NCBI GenBank assembly: GCA_009783295.1
Contig: WRHK01000026.1
Span: 1 to 49,846 of the forward strand
DNA: 49,846 nucleotides
Direction of reading: 5' to 3'
Source: Promicromonosporaceae bacterium
GTDB taxonomy: Bacteria; Actinomycetota; Actinomycetes; Actinomycetales; Cellulomonadaceae
Shown: in pieces, positions 8,734 through 17,158 of the stretch
Layout of the letters: each line of letters begins with the position of its first letter
How positions within the stretch are numbered: the stretch's first letter is position 1
Notes under the pieces: generated by a model
Databases searched by the model: none
The model's input: the letters and a program-made list of their open reading frames with translations, nothing else
What the model was told of the DNA's origin: nothing
Translations under genes and position numbers: made by a program

Positions 8734-10143
8734 TCAGGGCGTGACGACGCCCTCCGCGGTGACCCGCGCACCGTCCGGGACCTGCGCCTCGGCCCCCTCG
8801 TCGGGCAGCGCGGCGTCGCCCTCGACCACGACGCCGGGCCCGAACGTCCAGTCGCCCTCCACGGTGAGCCCCGTGGCCCCGGCGAGGGAGGGCGGGCCGT
8901 CGGGGAAGCGCGCGTCGAACCCGGCGACGGTCTTGTACGCCCCGGACAGGCGCACCAGCGGGGCGGGCACCTGGGCGACCACGCGGAAGTCGTCGGTCAG
9001 GTCGTACACGTCGGAGCGCAGCACCAGCAGGTCGGAGGTCGTCTTGACGGGCAGGAACCGCTCACGGCCCACCTCGATCGCGGTCGCACCCTCGAACACG
9101 GCCACGGCGGCGCCCATCGCCGACTCGATCTGGATGACGGGCGTCGAGGAGGCGTCGGACGGGTCGACCGTCTTGGCGTTGCGGATCAGCGGCAGCTCGA
9201 GCACGCCACCCGTGCGGTCCAGCTCGGCGGCCAGCGCCTCCAGGTCGAACCAGAGGTTGTTGGTGTGGAAGTAGCGGTGCCGCTCCGGGTCCAGGGAGAC
9301 GTCCAGGTCGTCCGGGTGGGTCTGCGCGGTCTCGCGCTGCACGATGCGCCCGTCGGACTTGCGGACCACGAGCTGGCCGCCCTTGACGTCGGCCGGCGTC
9401 TTGAGGCACATCTCGGCGGCGTACGGGGCGCCGGAGGCCGCGAACCAGCCCGCGATCCGCGCGTCCGGGGCGGCGCCCAGGTTGTCCGAGTTCGACACCG
9501 ACGCGTACCGGAACCCGGCGTCGAGCAGCGCGCGCACGATCCCCGCGGCGTGCAGCGCGGGGTACAGGTCACCGTGGCCCGGCGGGCACCACTCGAGGTC
9601 CGGGTCGGCCGGCCAGGTCACGGGCTCGAGGGTGTCGGCGGTGAGCTTCGGCTCGCGGTTCTGCAGGAAGTCGACGGGCAGCCCGTCCACCGGCAGGTCG
9701 GCGTAGCCGTCCAGGAGGGCCAGCGTGTCGGCCTGGGTGCGGAAGGAGTTCATGAGCACGAGCGGCAGCCGCGCCCCGGTAGCCGCACGTGCGGCGCGCA
9801 CCTGCCCCACGATCACGTCGAGGAACGTCAGGTCCGCCCCGTCCTCGGCACGGCGCACGGGCAGCAGCGACTTCGCCTTGTCCATGCCCATCGAGGTGCC
9901 CAGGCCGCCGTTGAGCTTGATGATCGCCGTCTGCGCCAGGGCCGCGGCGGCGTCGTCGTCGGACACCGTCAGGTCCGCCGCGCGGGGCAGCCGCGGCAGC
10001 GGATCGACGTCGGCCTCGCGGACCAGGCCGGACGCGCCCGACTCCAGCAGGCGGTAGAACCGGGTGAACGTCTCGACCGCCGCGGGAGCCACGCCCGCCG
10101 TCGTCATCTTCTGCCGTGCCAGCTCGAGGCCGTGGTCGCTCAT
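8734..10143 (-). CDS. UTP-glucose-1-phosphate uridylyltransferase (UGP2 type)
   Basis: This 469-residue enzyme makes UDP-glucose from UTP and glucose-1-phosphate. The nucleotide-binding loop KLNGGLGTSMGMDKAKSLLP lies at about residues 76-95, followed by LVLMNSFRT, CPPGHGDLYPAL and SVSNSDNLGA, all standard for the eukaryotic-like UGP2/UDPGP family rather than the shorter bacterial GalU. KTTSDLLVLRSD near the C-terminus is also conserved. A -10 box lies six bases before ATG 10143, so the message is probably leaderless. UDP-glucose would feed cell-wall glycan, trehalose or glycogen synthesis. Confidence 0.92.
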   Translation of the reverse strand: MSDHGLELARQKMTTAGVAPAAVETFTRFYRLLESGASGLVREADVDPLPRLPRAADLTVSDDDAAAALAQTAIIKLNGGLGTSMGMDKAKSLLPVRRAEDGADLTFLDVIVGQVRAARAATGARLPLVLMNSFRTQADTLALLDGYADLPVDGLPVDFLQNREPKLTADTLEPVTWPADPDLEWCPPGHGDLYPALHAAGIVRALLDAGFRYASVSNSDNLGAAPDARIAGWFAASGAPYAAEMCLKTPADVKGGQLVVRKSDGRIVQRETAQTHPDDLDVSLDPERHRYFHTNNLWFDLEALAAELDRTGGVLELPLIRNAKTVDPSDASSTPVIQIESAMGAAVAVFEGATAIEVGRERFLPVKTTSDLLVLRSDVYDLTDDFRVVAQVPAPLVRLSGAYKTVAGFDARFPDGPPSLAGATGLTVEGDWTFGPGVVVEGDAALPDEGAEAQVPDGARVTAEGVVTP

Positions 10144-10149
10144 GGGCGC

Positions 10150-10155
10150 ACCATA
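10150..10155 (-). promoter_or_regulatory. -10 box of the UGP2-type gene, leaderless
   Basis: TATGGT on the minus strand is followed by six bases (GCGCCC) and then ATG 10143. There is no Shine-Dalgarno sequence and no clear -35 element. Confidence 0.5.
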
Positions 10156-10201
10156 TCGGCGCGGTGCGACGCGCGGGCGAACGCTCCGTGACGCGCGCGC
10201 G

Positions 10202-10822
10202 TCACTCGAAGCGGCTCGGGTCCCCCGCCCCGACGCGCACGACCTCCGGGTACCCGGCCGACCAGTCCACCACCGTGGTGGGCCGCCCGGGCACCTCTCC
10301 CCCGTCGACGACGGCGTCGAGCACGTGGTCGAGCTCCTCCTTGATGGTCCACCCGTCGGTGAGCGGCTCCTCGGTGCCGGGCAGGATCAGGGTCGAGGAC
10401 AGCAGCGGCTCGCCCAGCTCGTGCAGCAGCGCCTGCGCCACCCGGTTGTCGGTGATGCGCACCCCCACGGTCTTCTTCTTGGGGTGGGCCAGCCGCCGCG
10501 GCACGTCGGGGGTGGCGGGCAGGATGAACGTGTACGGGCCGGGCGTGGACGCCTTGATGGCCCGGAACGCGCTGTTGTCCAGGTGCACCAGGTGGCCGAG
10601 CTGCGCGAAGTCCGCGCACACGAGCGTGAAGTGGTGCTTGTCCCCCAGGTGGCGCACCTGCCGGATGCGGTCGGTGCCGTCGTGGTAGTCCATGCGGCAG
10701 CCCAGCGCGTAGCCGGAGTCCGTCGGGTAGGCGATGAGGGCGCCGTCGCGCAGCATCGTGGTGACCTGCCCGACCGCGCGAGCCTGCGGGTCCACGGGGT
10801 GGACGTCAAAGTAGCGCGCCAT
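10202..10822 (-). CDS. YciO/YrdC/Sua5-family protein (threonylcarbamoyl-AMP synthase-like)
   Basis: This 206-residue single-domain protein has the YrdC-fold signatures: IAYPTDSGYALGCRM (about residues 30-44), a KHHFTLVCADF segment, PGPYTFILPAT and KKKTVGVRITDN. The family includes TsaC/Sua5, which make threonylcarbamoyl-AMP for the t6A37 tRNA modification. The sequence resembles the YciO subgroup, whose role is less certain, so t6A synthesis is an inference. The gene is transcribed divergently from the LysR gene with very close, leaderless-looking promoters. Confidence 0.82.
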   Translation of the reverse strand: MARYFDVHPVDPQARAVGQVTTMLRDGALIAYPTDSGYALGCRMDYHDGTDRIRQVRHLGDKHHFTLVCADFAQLGHLVHLDNSAFRAIKASTPGPYTFILPATPDVPRRLAHPKKKTVGVRITDNRVAQALLHELGEPLLSSTLILPGTEEPLTDGWTIKEELDHVLDAVVDGGEVPGRPTTVVDWSAGYPEVVRVGAGDPSRFE

Positions 10823-10828
10823 GACCGC

Positions 10829-10866
10829 AGGCTAGTCCCCTGGCCCGGCGTCGCCGCCGGTAGCCT
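10829..10866. promoter_or_regulatory. Back-to-back leaderless promoters (yciO-like / lysR)
   Basis: TAGCCT occurs on the minus strand at 10829-10834, six bases before ATG 10822, and on the plus strand at 10861-10866, six bases before GTG 10873. Only 26 bp separate the two -10 boxes, so the two promoters must overlap. A LysR dimer bound here would affect both genes. Confidence 0.55.
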
Positions 10867-10872
10867 GGCCGG

Positions 10873-11781
10873 GTGTCCGCCGATCTCGACCTGACCCGCC
10901 TGCGCATCCTGGCCGCCGTCGCGCGCACGGGCTCGCTCACGGCCGCGGCGCGCGAGCTGGGGCTCGCGCAGCCCTCGGTCAGCCACCACCTGGCGCGCCT
11001 GGAGTCCGAGGCGGGCCTGCCGCTGCTCGAGCGTGCCGGCCGTGGCGTGCGGCTCACCGAGGCGGGCCGCCTCCTGGCCGACCGCGCCGAGGAGATCCTG
11101 GGCCGCGTCGAGAACGTGCGCCGCGAGCTCGACGCCCTCGCCGGGCTCCAGGCGGGCCGCGCCCGCCTGGCGGCGTTCCCGTCCGCGCTGGCCACGATCG
11201 TGCCGACGGCCATCGGCGCGCTGCACCGCGACTTCCCGGGCATCGGCGTCGGGCTGGTCGAGGCGGAGCCCCCGGAGGCCGTCGCCGCGCTGGCCGCGGG
11301 CGACGTCGACGTCGCGCTCGTGTTCGAGCACACCGACGTCGCACACACGCGGTCCGTGGGCGACCTCTCGCGGTTCCAGGTCACGGAGGTGCTCGACGAG
11401 CCCGTGCTGCTGGTGCTGCCCACCGACAGCGTCGACGCCGACGGCGCCACACCCTCCCTGGGCGACCTGGCGGAGAGCGACTGGATCGCCGGCTGTCCCC
11501 GCTGCCGGGCCGACCTGGTGGCGCGGTGCGCGGCCGCCGGCTTCGCCCCACGCATCGCGTTCGAGACCGACGACACCCTGGCTGTCCAGGCGCTCGTCGC
11601 GCAGGGCGTCGGCGTGAGCCTGCTGCCCGACATGGCCCTGCGCGCCCACCACGCGCCCGACGTCGTCACCGCGACGCTCCCCGGTGCCCGACGCCGCGTG
11701 CTCGCCCTCACGGTGGGTGCGCCCACGCCCCCGACCCGCGAGCTGCTCACGCGGCTCGTGGCGGCCGGGGCGGCCCGCTGA
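10873..11781 (+). CDS. LysR-family transcriptional regulator
   Basis: This 302-residue protein starts with a LysR winged helix-turn-helix: LTRLRILAAVARTGSLTAAA then LGLAQPSVSHHLARLE (about residues 6-43). A periplasmic-binding-protein-like effector domain follows (about 90-290), including GVSLLPDMAL. The GTG start is supported by TAGCCT six bases upstream. LysR regulators usually control the divergent gene and themselves, here the YciO-like gene, but the effector is unknown. Its stop is one base from the convergent DUF5995 stop. Confidence 0.9.
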   Translation: MSADLDLTRLRILAAVARTGSLTAAARELGLAQPSVSHHLARLESEAGLPLLERAGRGVRLTEAGRLLADRAEEILGRVENVRRELDALAGLQAGRARLAAFPSALATIVPTAIGALHRDFPGIGVGLVEAEPPEAVAALAAGDVDVALVFEHTDVAHTRSVGDLSRFQVTEVLDEPVLLVLPTDSVDADGATPSLGDLAESDWIAGCPRCRADLVARCAAAGFAPRIAFETDDTLAVQALVAQGVGVSLLPDMALRAHHAPDVVTATLPGARRRVLALTVGAPTPPTRELLTRLVAAGAAR

Positions 11782-11782
11782 C

Positions 11783-12472
11783 TCAGACGAGCATGCCGCG
11801 GCTCGTCATTGCGACGGTGGCCCGGTGCCCGTCCTCGAACAGCCGCAGCAGCCGCGGCGTGCGGTGCAGCCCGTGGATCACCCGGGCCACGCCCCAGGCG
11901 GCAGCCCGCGCCGTCTCGATGGCCCACTGGGCGAGCGCGTCGTCGACCGTGCCGGCGGCCTCGTCGAGCACCGCGACCACGCCGGTCGAGAACCACTCCT
12001 TGACCGTCGGGTAGGCGACGGCGAGCACCTCGTTGGTCAGCGTGAAGTCGTGGTGCTCAGGGGTGCCGTCGTCGGGCTCGACGCCCGCCTCCCTGCACGT
12101 GGTGACGACGGCGAACGGCAGGTCGTGGCAGATGTGCGCGTTCATGCCGGCGAGGGCGAACTGGAGCGGGTGCGTGGCCGGCTTGCGGCGCGCCTCGAAC
12201 AGCGGCGCCCACGCGGGCGGCACGGGGCGGCCCTCGACGTCGGCGGCGTACGCGGCGAAGAACAGGTTGCCGAAGTGCACGTCGAGGCGTTCCAGGAAGT
12301 CGCCCGCCTGGAAGAACCCCTTGTCGACCGCGGCGTCGACGTAGCGGGTCACCTGCCGGTACATGCGGTTGAAGTACGCGACGCCGTCGTCGTGCGGCAG
12401 CGCGTCGTCGATGGCGTCCATGCGGTCGAGCACGTCGTCGATGCTGTCCGCGGCCGCCCACGCGAGGCTCAT
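11783..12472 (-). CDS. DUF5995 family protein
   Basis: This 229-residue protein matches the DUF5995 pattern: DDGVAYFNRMYRQVT near the N-terminus, then HFGNLFFAAY, PLQFALAGMNAHICHDLPFA (about residues 125-144) and a C-terminal helical region. No enzymatic function is established. The conserved His and Asp residues in the NAHICHDL segment could bind metal, but this is only a guess. The -10 box TAACCT lies six bases upstream of ATG 12472 and overlaps the stop of the Fic gene, so the two genes may be transcribed separately. Confidence 0.75.
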   Translation of the reverse strand: MSLAWAAADSIDDVLDRMDAIDDALPHDDGVAYFNRMYRQVTRYVDAAVDKGFFQAGDFLERLDVHFGNLFFAAYAADVEGRPVPPAWAPLFEARRKPATHPLQFALAGMNAHICHDLPFAVVTTCREAGVEPDDGTPEHHDFTLTNEVLAVAYPTVKEWFSTGVVAVLDEAAGTVDDALAQWAIETARAAAWGVARVIHGLHRTPRLLRLFEDGHRATVAMTSRGMLV

Positions 12473-12478
12473 GGCGGG

Positions 12479-12484
12479 AGGTTA
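12479..12484 (-). promoter_or_regulatory. -10 box of DUF5995 gene over the Fic stop codon
   Basis: TAACCT on the minus strand is followed by six bases and then ATG 12472. Its first three bases are the TAA stop of the upstream Fic gene. Confidence 0.4.
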
Positions 12485-13729
12485 GCGGGGCGCGGGCCCC
12501 GGCGTCGGCCTCGGGAGCGCGGTGGGCTGCACGCCCGGGACCAGGCGGTCCATCATCCGCAGCAGGGCGGAGGCCTGGTAGACCTCGGCGCGGCGGAACC
12601 GCCCGCCGGACGGCTCGAGAATGCCGGCCTCGACGAGGCGGTCGACGACGGCCCGCGCCGTCGGCTTGGACGTGTCGAGCGCCGACTGGAGGTAGCGGGC
12701 CGTGACCACGGGCTGCTCGGCGAGCACGCGCAGCGCGGTATGCACGCGCGAGTCGGCGCGCACGTGCGCGGTGCGCTCCGCCCACTCGGCCTCGACCTCC
12801 GCCGCCGTCTCGATGATCCCCTCGGCCACCTCGCACGACCGGCCGAGCGTCTCGGCGAACCACGCCACGAACCCGCTCACGGCCGCGTCGCGGTCGGCGG
12901 GCGTCCCGTGCCGGAACGCGGTGAGCTGGCGCACGTACTCGTCGGTGTCACGGCGCAGCACCACCGACAGGGGCAGCACGCCCTGGTCGAGCAGCCCCGC
13001 GCGGGCGAGGTAGCCGTGCACCAGCACGCGGCCGGTGCGGCCGTTGCCGTCCTCGTAGGGGTGCACGGTCTCGAACTGGGCGTGCAGGATCGCCGCCTTG
13101 ACCAGGGGGTTGTCGCCGGACCGGTTGGCGTGGTCGAGCAGGTTGGCCATGAGCCCGGGCACGTTCTCCGCCGGCGGCGCCACGTACGACGCGGTCACCT
13201 TCGACGTGCCGCCGATCTGCACGTCGACGCCGCGGTAGCCGCCGTCGTGGACGTGCGGGGCGATGGTGCGGTGGATCTCGTGCACCGACGCGTCGGTCCA
13301 CTCCCCTCGCAGCGACTGCACGCCCCGGCGCACGGAGTCGAGGTTGCCCAGGATGGTGCGGGCCGTGCCGAGGCGCTGGAACTGGTAGCCGTCCAGCCCC
13401 GGGTCCTGCCCCTGGAGCTGGGCGACCATGACGTTGCGGGGCGTCTCCCGCAGGCCCTCGACCCAGGACGACGAGATCGACTCGCTGCGCACCAGCGTCG
13501 CGTACAGGATGGGCAGCGGGTGCTCGCGCAGGCGCTGCCCCACGCGCGCGACGGCGAACGCGACGTCGGACACCGTGCCCATCGCGTCGGCGCTCACGTA
13601 CCGCGCCATCGACTCGTCGAGCGGGGCCGGGAAGTAGCGCAGGTAGGTGCCGCCGCGGCGGTCGGCCGACCGCATGGCCGACAGGTCGCCGGGCTGGTGC
13701 TCGCGCTGCCAGAGTGCGCCGTCTCGCAC
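12482..13729 (-). CDS. Class II Fic family protein (AMPylase-like)
   Basis: Fic proteins transfer AMP or other phosphate-containing groups to hydroxyl side chains. The catalytic motif HPYEDGNGRTGR is intact at residues 223-234. An N-terminal SSWVEG fits the class II inhibitory (S/T)xxxE(G/N) helix, so the protein is expected to be self-inhibited. The N-terminal region is of the Fic_N type, and a C-terminal winged-helix-like segment (YLQSALDTSKPTARAVVDRL) follows. GTG 13729 is chosen because GAAAGG stands eight bases upstream; the longer frame to 13792 would run into the divergent gene. The length (415 aa) is usual for this group. The target is unknown. Confidence 0.87.
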   Translation of the reverse strand: MRDGALWQREHQPGDLSAMRSADRRGGTYLRYFPAPLDESMARYVSADAMGTVSDVAFAVARVGQRLREHPLPILYATLVRSESISSSWVEGLRETPRNVMVAQLQGQDPGLDGYQFQRLGTARTILGNLDSVRRGVQSLRGEWTDASVHEIHRTIAPHVHDGGYRGVDVQIGGTSKVTASYVAPPAENVPGLMANLLDHANRSGDNPLVKAAILHAQFETVHPYEDGNGRTGRVLVHGYLARAGLLDQGVLPLSVVLRRDTDEYVRQLTAFRHGTPADRDAAVSGFVAWFAETLGRSCEVAEGIIETAAEVEAEWAERTAHVRADSRVHTALRVLAEQPVVTARYLQSALDTSKPTARAVVDRLVEAGILEPSGGRFRRAEVYQASALLRMMDRLVPGVQPTALPRPTPGPAPR

Positions 13730-13763
13730 GGGCAGAGCCTTTCTCTGGAAGGGTCTTGGGTTA

Positions 13764-13792
13764 AGGCTAGCGTGTGATCCTTGACCCGTCAC
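13764..13792 (-). promoter_or_regulatory. Candidate promoter of the Fic gene
   Basis: Minus-strand GTGACG (13787-13792) and TAGCCT (13764-13769) are 17 bp apart. This would give a leader of about 28 bases containing the GAAAGG ribosome-binding site of GTG 13729. Confidence 0.4.
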
Positions 13793-13837
13793 GGGCTACG
13801 GGCAGCGTTCCGCCCGGTCGGGCGGGATCGTGGACCC

Positions 13838-15292
13838 ATGCCCGCGTGGGTGCCGGGGTGGCTGGGCTGGTGGGTCAGCGGCGACTACGACGTCGCCCGC
13901 CAGGTGCTCCAGCGCGGCGTCGCGGTGCTGCTGGTGCTGGCGTTCGCGCAGGTGGTGACCCAGTTCCGGCCCCTGCTCGGGTCGCACGGGCTGCTGCCGG
14001 TGCCGCGCTTCACCGCGCGCGTGCCGTTCCGCACGGCGCCGTCGCTGTTCCACTGGCGGTACTCCGACCGGCTCGCCACCGGCGTCGGCGTGACGGGTGC
14101 CGTGCTGGCCCTGTCGGTCGTGGCGGGGCTGCCGCAGCTCGGGCCGTGGTGGGTGCCCGCCTTGGTGCTCCTGTCGTGCTGGGCGCTGTACCTGTCGGTG
14201 GTCAACGTGGGCCAGCGGTTCTACGGGTTCGGCTGGGAGTCCCTGCTGTGCGAGGCCACGTTCCTGGTGGCGTGGCTCGGGTCCGACCGCGAGGCCGTGC
14301 CCTGGGTCAGCGTCGCCGCCGCGCGCTGGCTGCTCTTCCGGCTCGAGCTCGGTGCGGGACTCATCAAGTGGCGCGGCGGGCACGAGTGGCGCGACCTCAC
14401 CGCCCTCGACTACCACCACGAGACCCAGCCGATGCCCGGCCCGTTCTCGTGGCACGCGCACCACCTGCCGCACTGGTGGCACCGCATCGAGGTGGTGGGC
14501 AACCACGTCACGCAGCTCGGGTTCCCGTGGCTGCTGCTGCTCCCGCAGCCGTTCCCGTCGGTCGCGGGAGCCGTCGTCGTGGTCACGCAGGGGTGGCTGG
14601 TGCTCACCGGCAACTTCGCGTGGCTCAACTGGGCGGCCATCGTGCTCGGGGCCGGCATGGTGTCCGACGGCGTGTGGCGCACCGTCGGCACGTGGTTCGG
14701 GGTAGGGCACGGCGCCGTGGTCGCGAGCGCCTCGGCGTCGTCGTCGTTCGTGGTGGTGTCGGCGGTGGTGGCGGTGGGGTTGTTGGTGCTGTCGTGGTGG
14801 CCGGCGCGGAACCTGGTGGGGCCGCGGCAGCTGATGAACGCGAGCTTTGAGCCGTTCCGGCTGGTGAATGCGTATGGGGCGTTCGGGCGGGTGACGCGGC
14901 GTCGGGAGGAGGTGGTGGTGGAGGGGACGGATGCGGGGTGGCCGGGTCCGGAGGCGGTGTGGCGGGAGTACTTGTTCCGGGGGAAGCCGTGCGAGGTGGG
15001 TCGTCGGCCGCCGCAGGTGGCGCCGTGGCATCTGCGGTTGGACTGGGCGTTGTGGTTCGTGCCGTTGGGGACGCCGTCGGGGTGGTTGGTGGTGTTGTTG
15101 CGGCGGTTGTTGGAGGCGGATGGTCCGACGTTGCGGTTGTTGCGGTCGGATCCGTTCGGTGGGGTGGCGCCGGTGTGGGTGCGGGCGCGGTTGTTCCGGT
15201 ACCGGTTCACGTCGCGGGCGGAGCGGCGGGTGTCGGGTGACTGGTGGGTGCGGGAGGAGGTGATGGTGATCGTGGACCCGTTCCGCCTGTGA
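13838..15292 (+). CDS. Lipase maturation factor (LMF1)-like membrane protein
   Basis: This 484-residue polytopic protein matches the lipase maturation factor family: ARWLLFRLELGAGLIKWRGG then WRDLTALDYHHETQPMP (about residues 165-205), and later LMNASFEPFRLVNAYGAFG and the soluble C-terminal domain with REYLFRGKPCEVGRRPPQVA. In vertebrates LMF1 helps fold lipases in the ER; the bacterial role is unknown. About eight membrane segments are visible. The start ATG 13838 is preferred over the in-frame TTG 13781, which would overlap the Fic promoter. From about 14730 on, codons switch to G- and even T-ending forms (many TTG leucines), unlike the first part of the gene. Confidence 0.85.
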   Translation: MPAWVPGWLGWWVSGDYDVARQVLQRGVAVLLVLAFAQVVTQFRPLLGSHGLLPVPRFTARVPFRTAPSLFHWRYSDRLATGVGVTGAVLALSVVAGLPQLGPWWVPALVLLSCWALYLSVVNVGQRFYGFGWESLLCEATFLVAWLGSDREAVPWVSVAAARWLLFRLELGAGLIKWRGGHEWRDLTALDYHHETQPMPGPFSWHAHHLPHWWHRIEVVGNHVTQLGFPWLLLLPQPFPSVAGAVVVVTQGWLVLTGNFAWLNWAAIVLGAGMVSDGVWRTVGTWFGVGHGAVVASASASSSFVVVSAVVAVGLLVLSWWPARNLVGPRQLMNASFEPFRLVNAYGAFGRVTRRREEVVVEGTDAGWPGPEAVWREYLFRGKPCEVGRRPPQVAPWHLRLDWALWFVPLGTPSGWLVVLLRRLLEADGPTLRLLRSDPFGGVAPVWVRARLFRYRFTSRAERRVSGDWWVREEVMVIVDPFRL

Positions 15293-15322
15293 GGCCCTTG
15301 CCTGTGGTGGGACTCGACGCGG

Positions 15323-17158
15323 TTAGGCGAGGGAGTCCTGCCAGGCGTGGTGGAGGCGGGCGTAGCGGCCTTCGGCGGCGATGAGCTCGGCGGGGGTGCC
15401 GTCCTCGACGACGCGGCCGTGCTCCATGACCAGGACCCTGTCGGCGATGGCGACGGTGGAGAGGCGGTGGGCGATGATGATGGCGGTGCGGCCGGCGAGG
15501 AGGGTCTTGAGGCCTTGCTGGACGAGTCGTTCGCCGGGGATGTCGAGGGACGAGGTGGCTTCGTCGAGCACGAGCACGGCGGGGTTGGCGAGGAACGCGC
15601 GGGCGAAGGACAGGAGCTGGCGCTGGCCGGCGGAGACGCGTCCGCCGCGCTTGTTGACGTCGGTGTCGTACCCGTCGGGCATGTGGACGATGAAGTCGTG
15701 GGCGCCGACGGCGCGGGCGGCTTCCTCGATCTGGGCCTGGGTGGCGCCGGGGCGGCCGAGGGCGATGTTCTCGCGGACGGAGCCGGAGAACAGGTAGGCC
15801 TCCTGGGTGACCATGACGACGTTGTGGCGCAGGTCGGCGTTGGCGAGGTCGCGCACGTCGACGCCGTCGAGGCGGACGTGGCCGCCGGTGGCGTCGTAGA
15901 AGCGGGTGACGAGCTTGGCGAGGGTGGACTTGCCGGCGCCGGTGGTGCCGACGAGGGCGACGGTCTGCCCGGCGGGGATGTGCAGGTCGAGGTCGGGCAG
16001 CACGACGGGTCCGCGGGCGTACCGGAAGGTGACGTGGTCGAGGTCGACGGCGCCTTGGGCGTCGGGCAGCGGCACGGGGTGGGCGGGTTCGACGACGGTG
16101 GGCTTCTCGGCGAGGAGGGCGGAGAGCTTCTCAAGGGCGGCGGCGGCGGACTGGAACGAGTTGTAGAAGTTGCCGACCTGCTGGATGGGCTGGAAGAACC
16201 GCTTGACGTAGAGGAGGGCGGCGACGAGGACGCCGACGGCGAGGTGGCCGCCGAGGGCGCGCCAGCCGCCGTAGGCGAGGGCGGCGACGACGGTGAGGTT
16301 GCCGATGAGCACGAGCCCGGGCTGGTAGCGGCCGTTGAGGGAGAAGGTGTCGAAGGACGCCTGGCGGTACTCCTCGGCGAGCTGGCCGTAGTCGCGTTCG
16401 GTGGTGGCCTCGCGGCGGAACGCCTGGACGGCGCGCATGCCGGTCATGGTCTCGACGAACTTGACGATGACGCGGGCCGAGGCGGTGCGCTGCTCGCGGT
16501 AGTAGACCTGGGACTTCTTCTGGAACCAGCGGGTGAGCAGCCAGGCGGGCACCATCGCGATGGCGAGGACGACGCCGGAGCGCCAGTCGACGAGGGTGAG
16601 GCTGATGGCGGTGAACAGCATCGTGAGGATGGAGGAGACGACGCCGGTGAGGCCGCCGTCGAGCAGGTCGCGCAGGGCCTCGAGGTCGGACGTCTGGCGG
16701 GAGATGATCCGGCCGGACGTGTACGACTCGTGGAACTCCATGCTGAGGCGCTGCGTCTGGTGGAACACGCGGCCGCGCAGCTCGATGAGCACGGCCTGGG
16801 AGACGCGGGCGGCGGCGCGCACGTAGCCGCCGTTGGCGAGGCCGCCGGCGAGGGACGCGCAGACCATGAGCAGCGCGTAGGTGACCAGGGGGCCGTAGCG
16901 GCCGTCGCGCAGCGCGGGCAGCGCGTGGTCGACGGTGGCGGCGACGATGGCGGGCGGGGCGACCTGCCCGAGGGTGGACACGACGACGAGCACGCCGGAC
17001 CACCACAGGGTGCGGCGGTGGGGCTTGAGCAGGTCGCCGAGCAGGGCCAGGGAGCGGGTGCGCACGGCGCGGGACTCGGTGCGCGACAGGACGTCCTCGG
17101 CGGACTCGTCCGTGGCGGTGCCGGTCGCGCCTGCGGGGGCGGGGGTCTTCGTGGTCAC
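15323..17158 (-). CDS. ABC exporter half-transporter with canonical ATPase site
   Basis: This 611-residue protein has an N-terminal six-helix type IV exporter domain (about residues 45-340) followed by a nucleotide-binding domain. Walker A is GTTGAGKST, the signature is VSAGQRQLLSFARA, Walker B is VLVLDEATSSLD with the catalytic Glu, and the H-loop is IIIAHRLSTV. It is coupled by ATGA overlap to the upstream gene for the second half. Together they look like a heterodimeric multidrug- or lipid-type exporter. Its SAGQ signature would face the degenerate site of its partner. The substrate cannot be inferred. Confidence 0.9.
   Translation of the reverse strand: MTTKTPAPAGATGTATDESAEDVLSRTESRAVRTRSLALLGDLLKPHRRTLWWSGVLVVVSTLGQVAPPAIVAATVDHALPALRDGRYGPLVTYALLMVCASLAGGLANGGYVRAAARVSQAVLIELRGRVFHQTQRLSMEFHESYTSGRIISRQTSDLEALRDLLDGGLTGVVSSILTMLFTAISLTLVDWRSGVVLAIAMVPAWLLTRWFQKKSQVYYREQRTASARVIVKFVETMTGMRAVQAFRREATTERDYGQLAEEYRQASFDTFSLNGRYQPGLVLIGNLTVVAALAYGGWRALGGHLAVGVLVAALLYVKRFFQPIQQVGNFYNSFQSAAAALEKLSALLAEKPTVVEPAHPVPLPDAQGAVDLDHVTFRYARGPVVLPDLDLHIPAGQTVALVGTTGAGKSTLAKLVTRFYDATGGHVRLDGVDVRDLANADLRHNVVMVTQEAYLFSGSVRENIALGRPGATQAQIEEAARAVGAHDFIVHMPDGYDTDVNKRGGRVSAGQRQLLSFARAFLANPAVLVLDEATSSLDIPGERLVQQGLKTLLAGRTAIIIAHRLSTVAIADRVLVMEHGRVVEDGTPAELIAAEGRYARLHHAWQDSLA

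Noticed and set aside
13781-13837. Upstream TTG start for the lipase-maturation-factor-like gene
   Set aside because: It would overlap the promoter of the Fic gene and adds 19 residues without family similarity; ATG 13838 is preferred.
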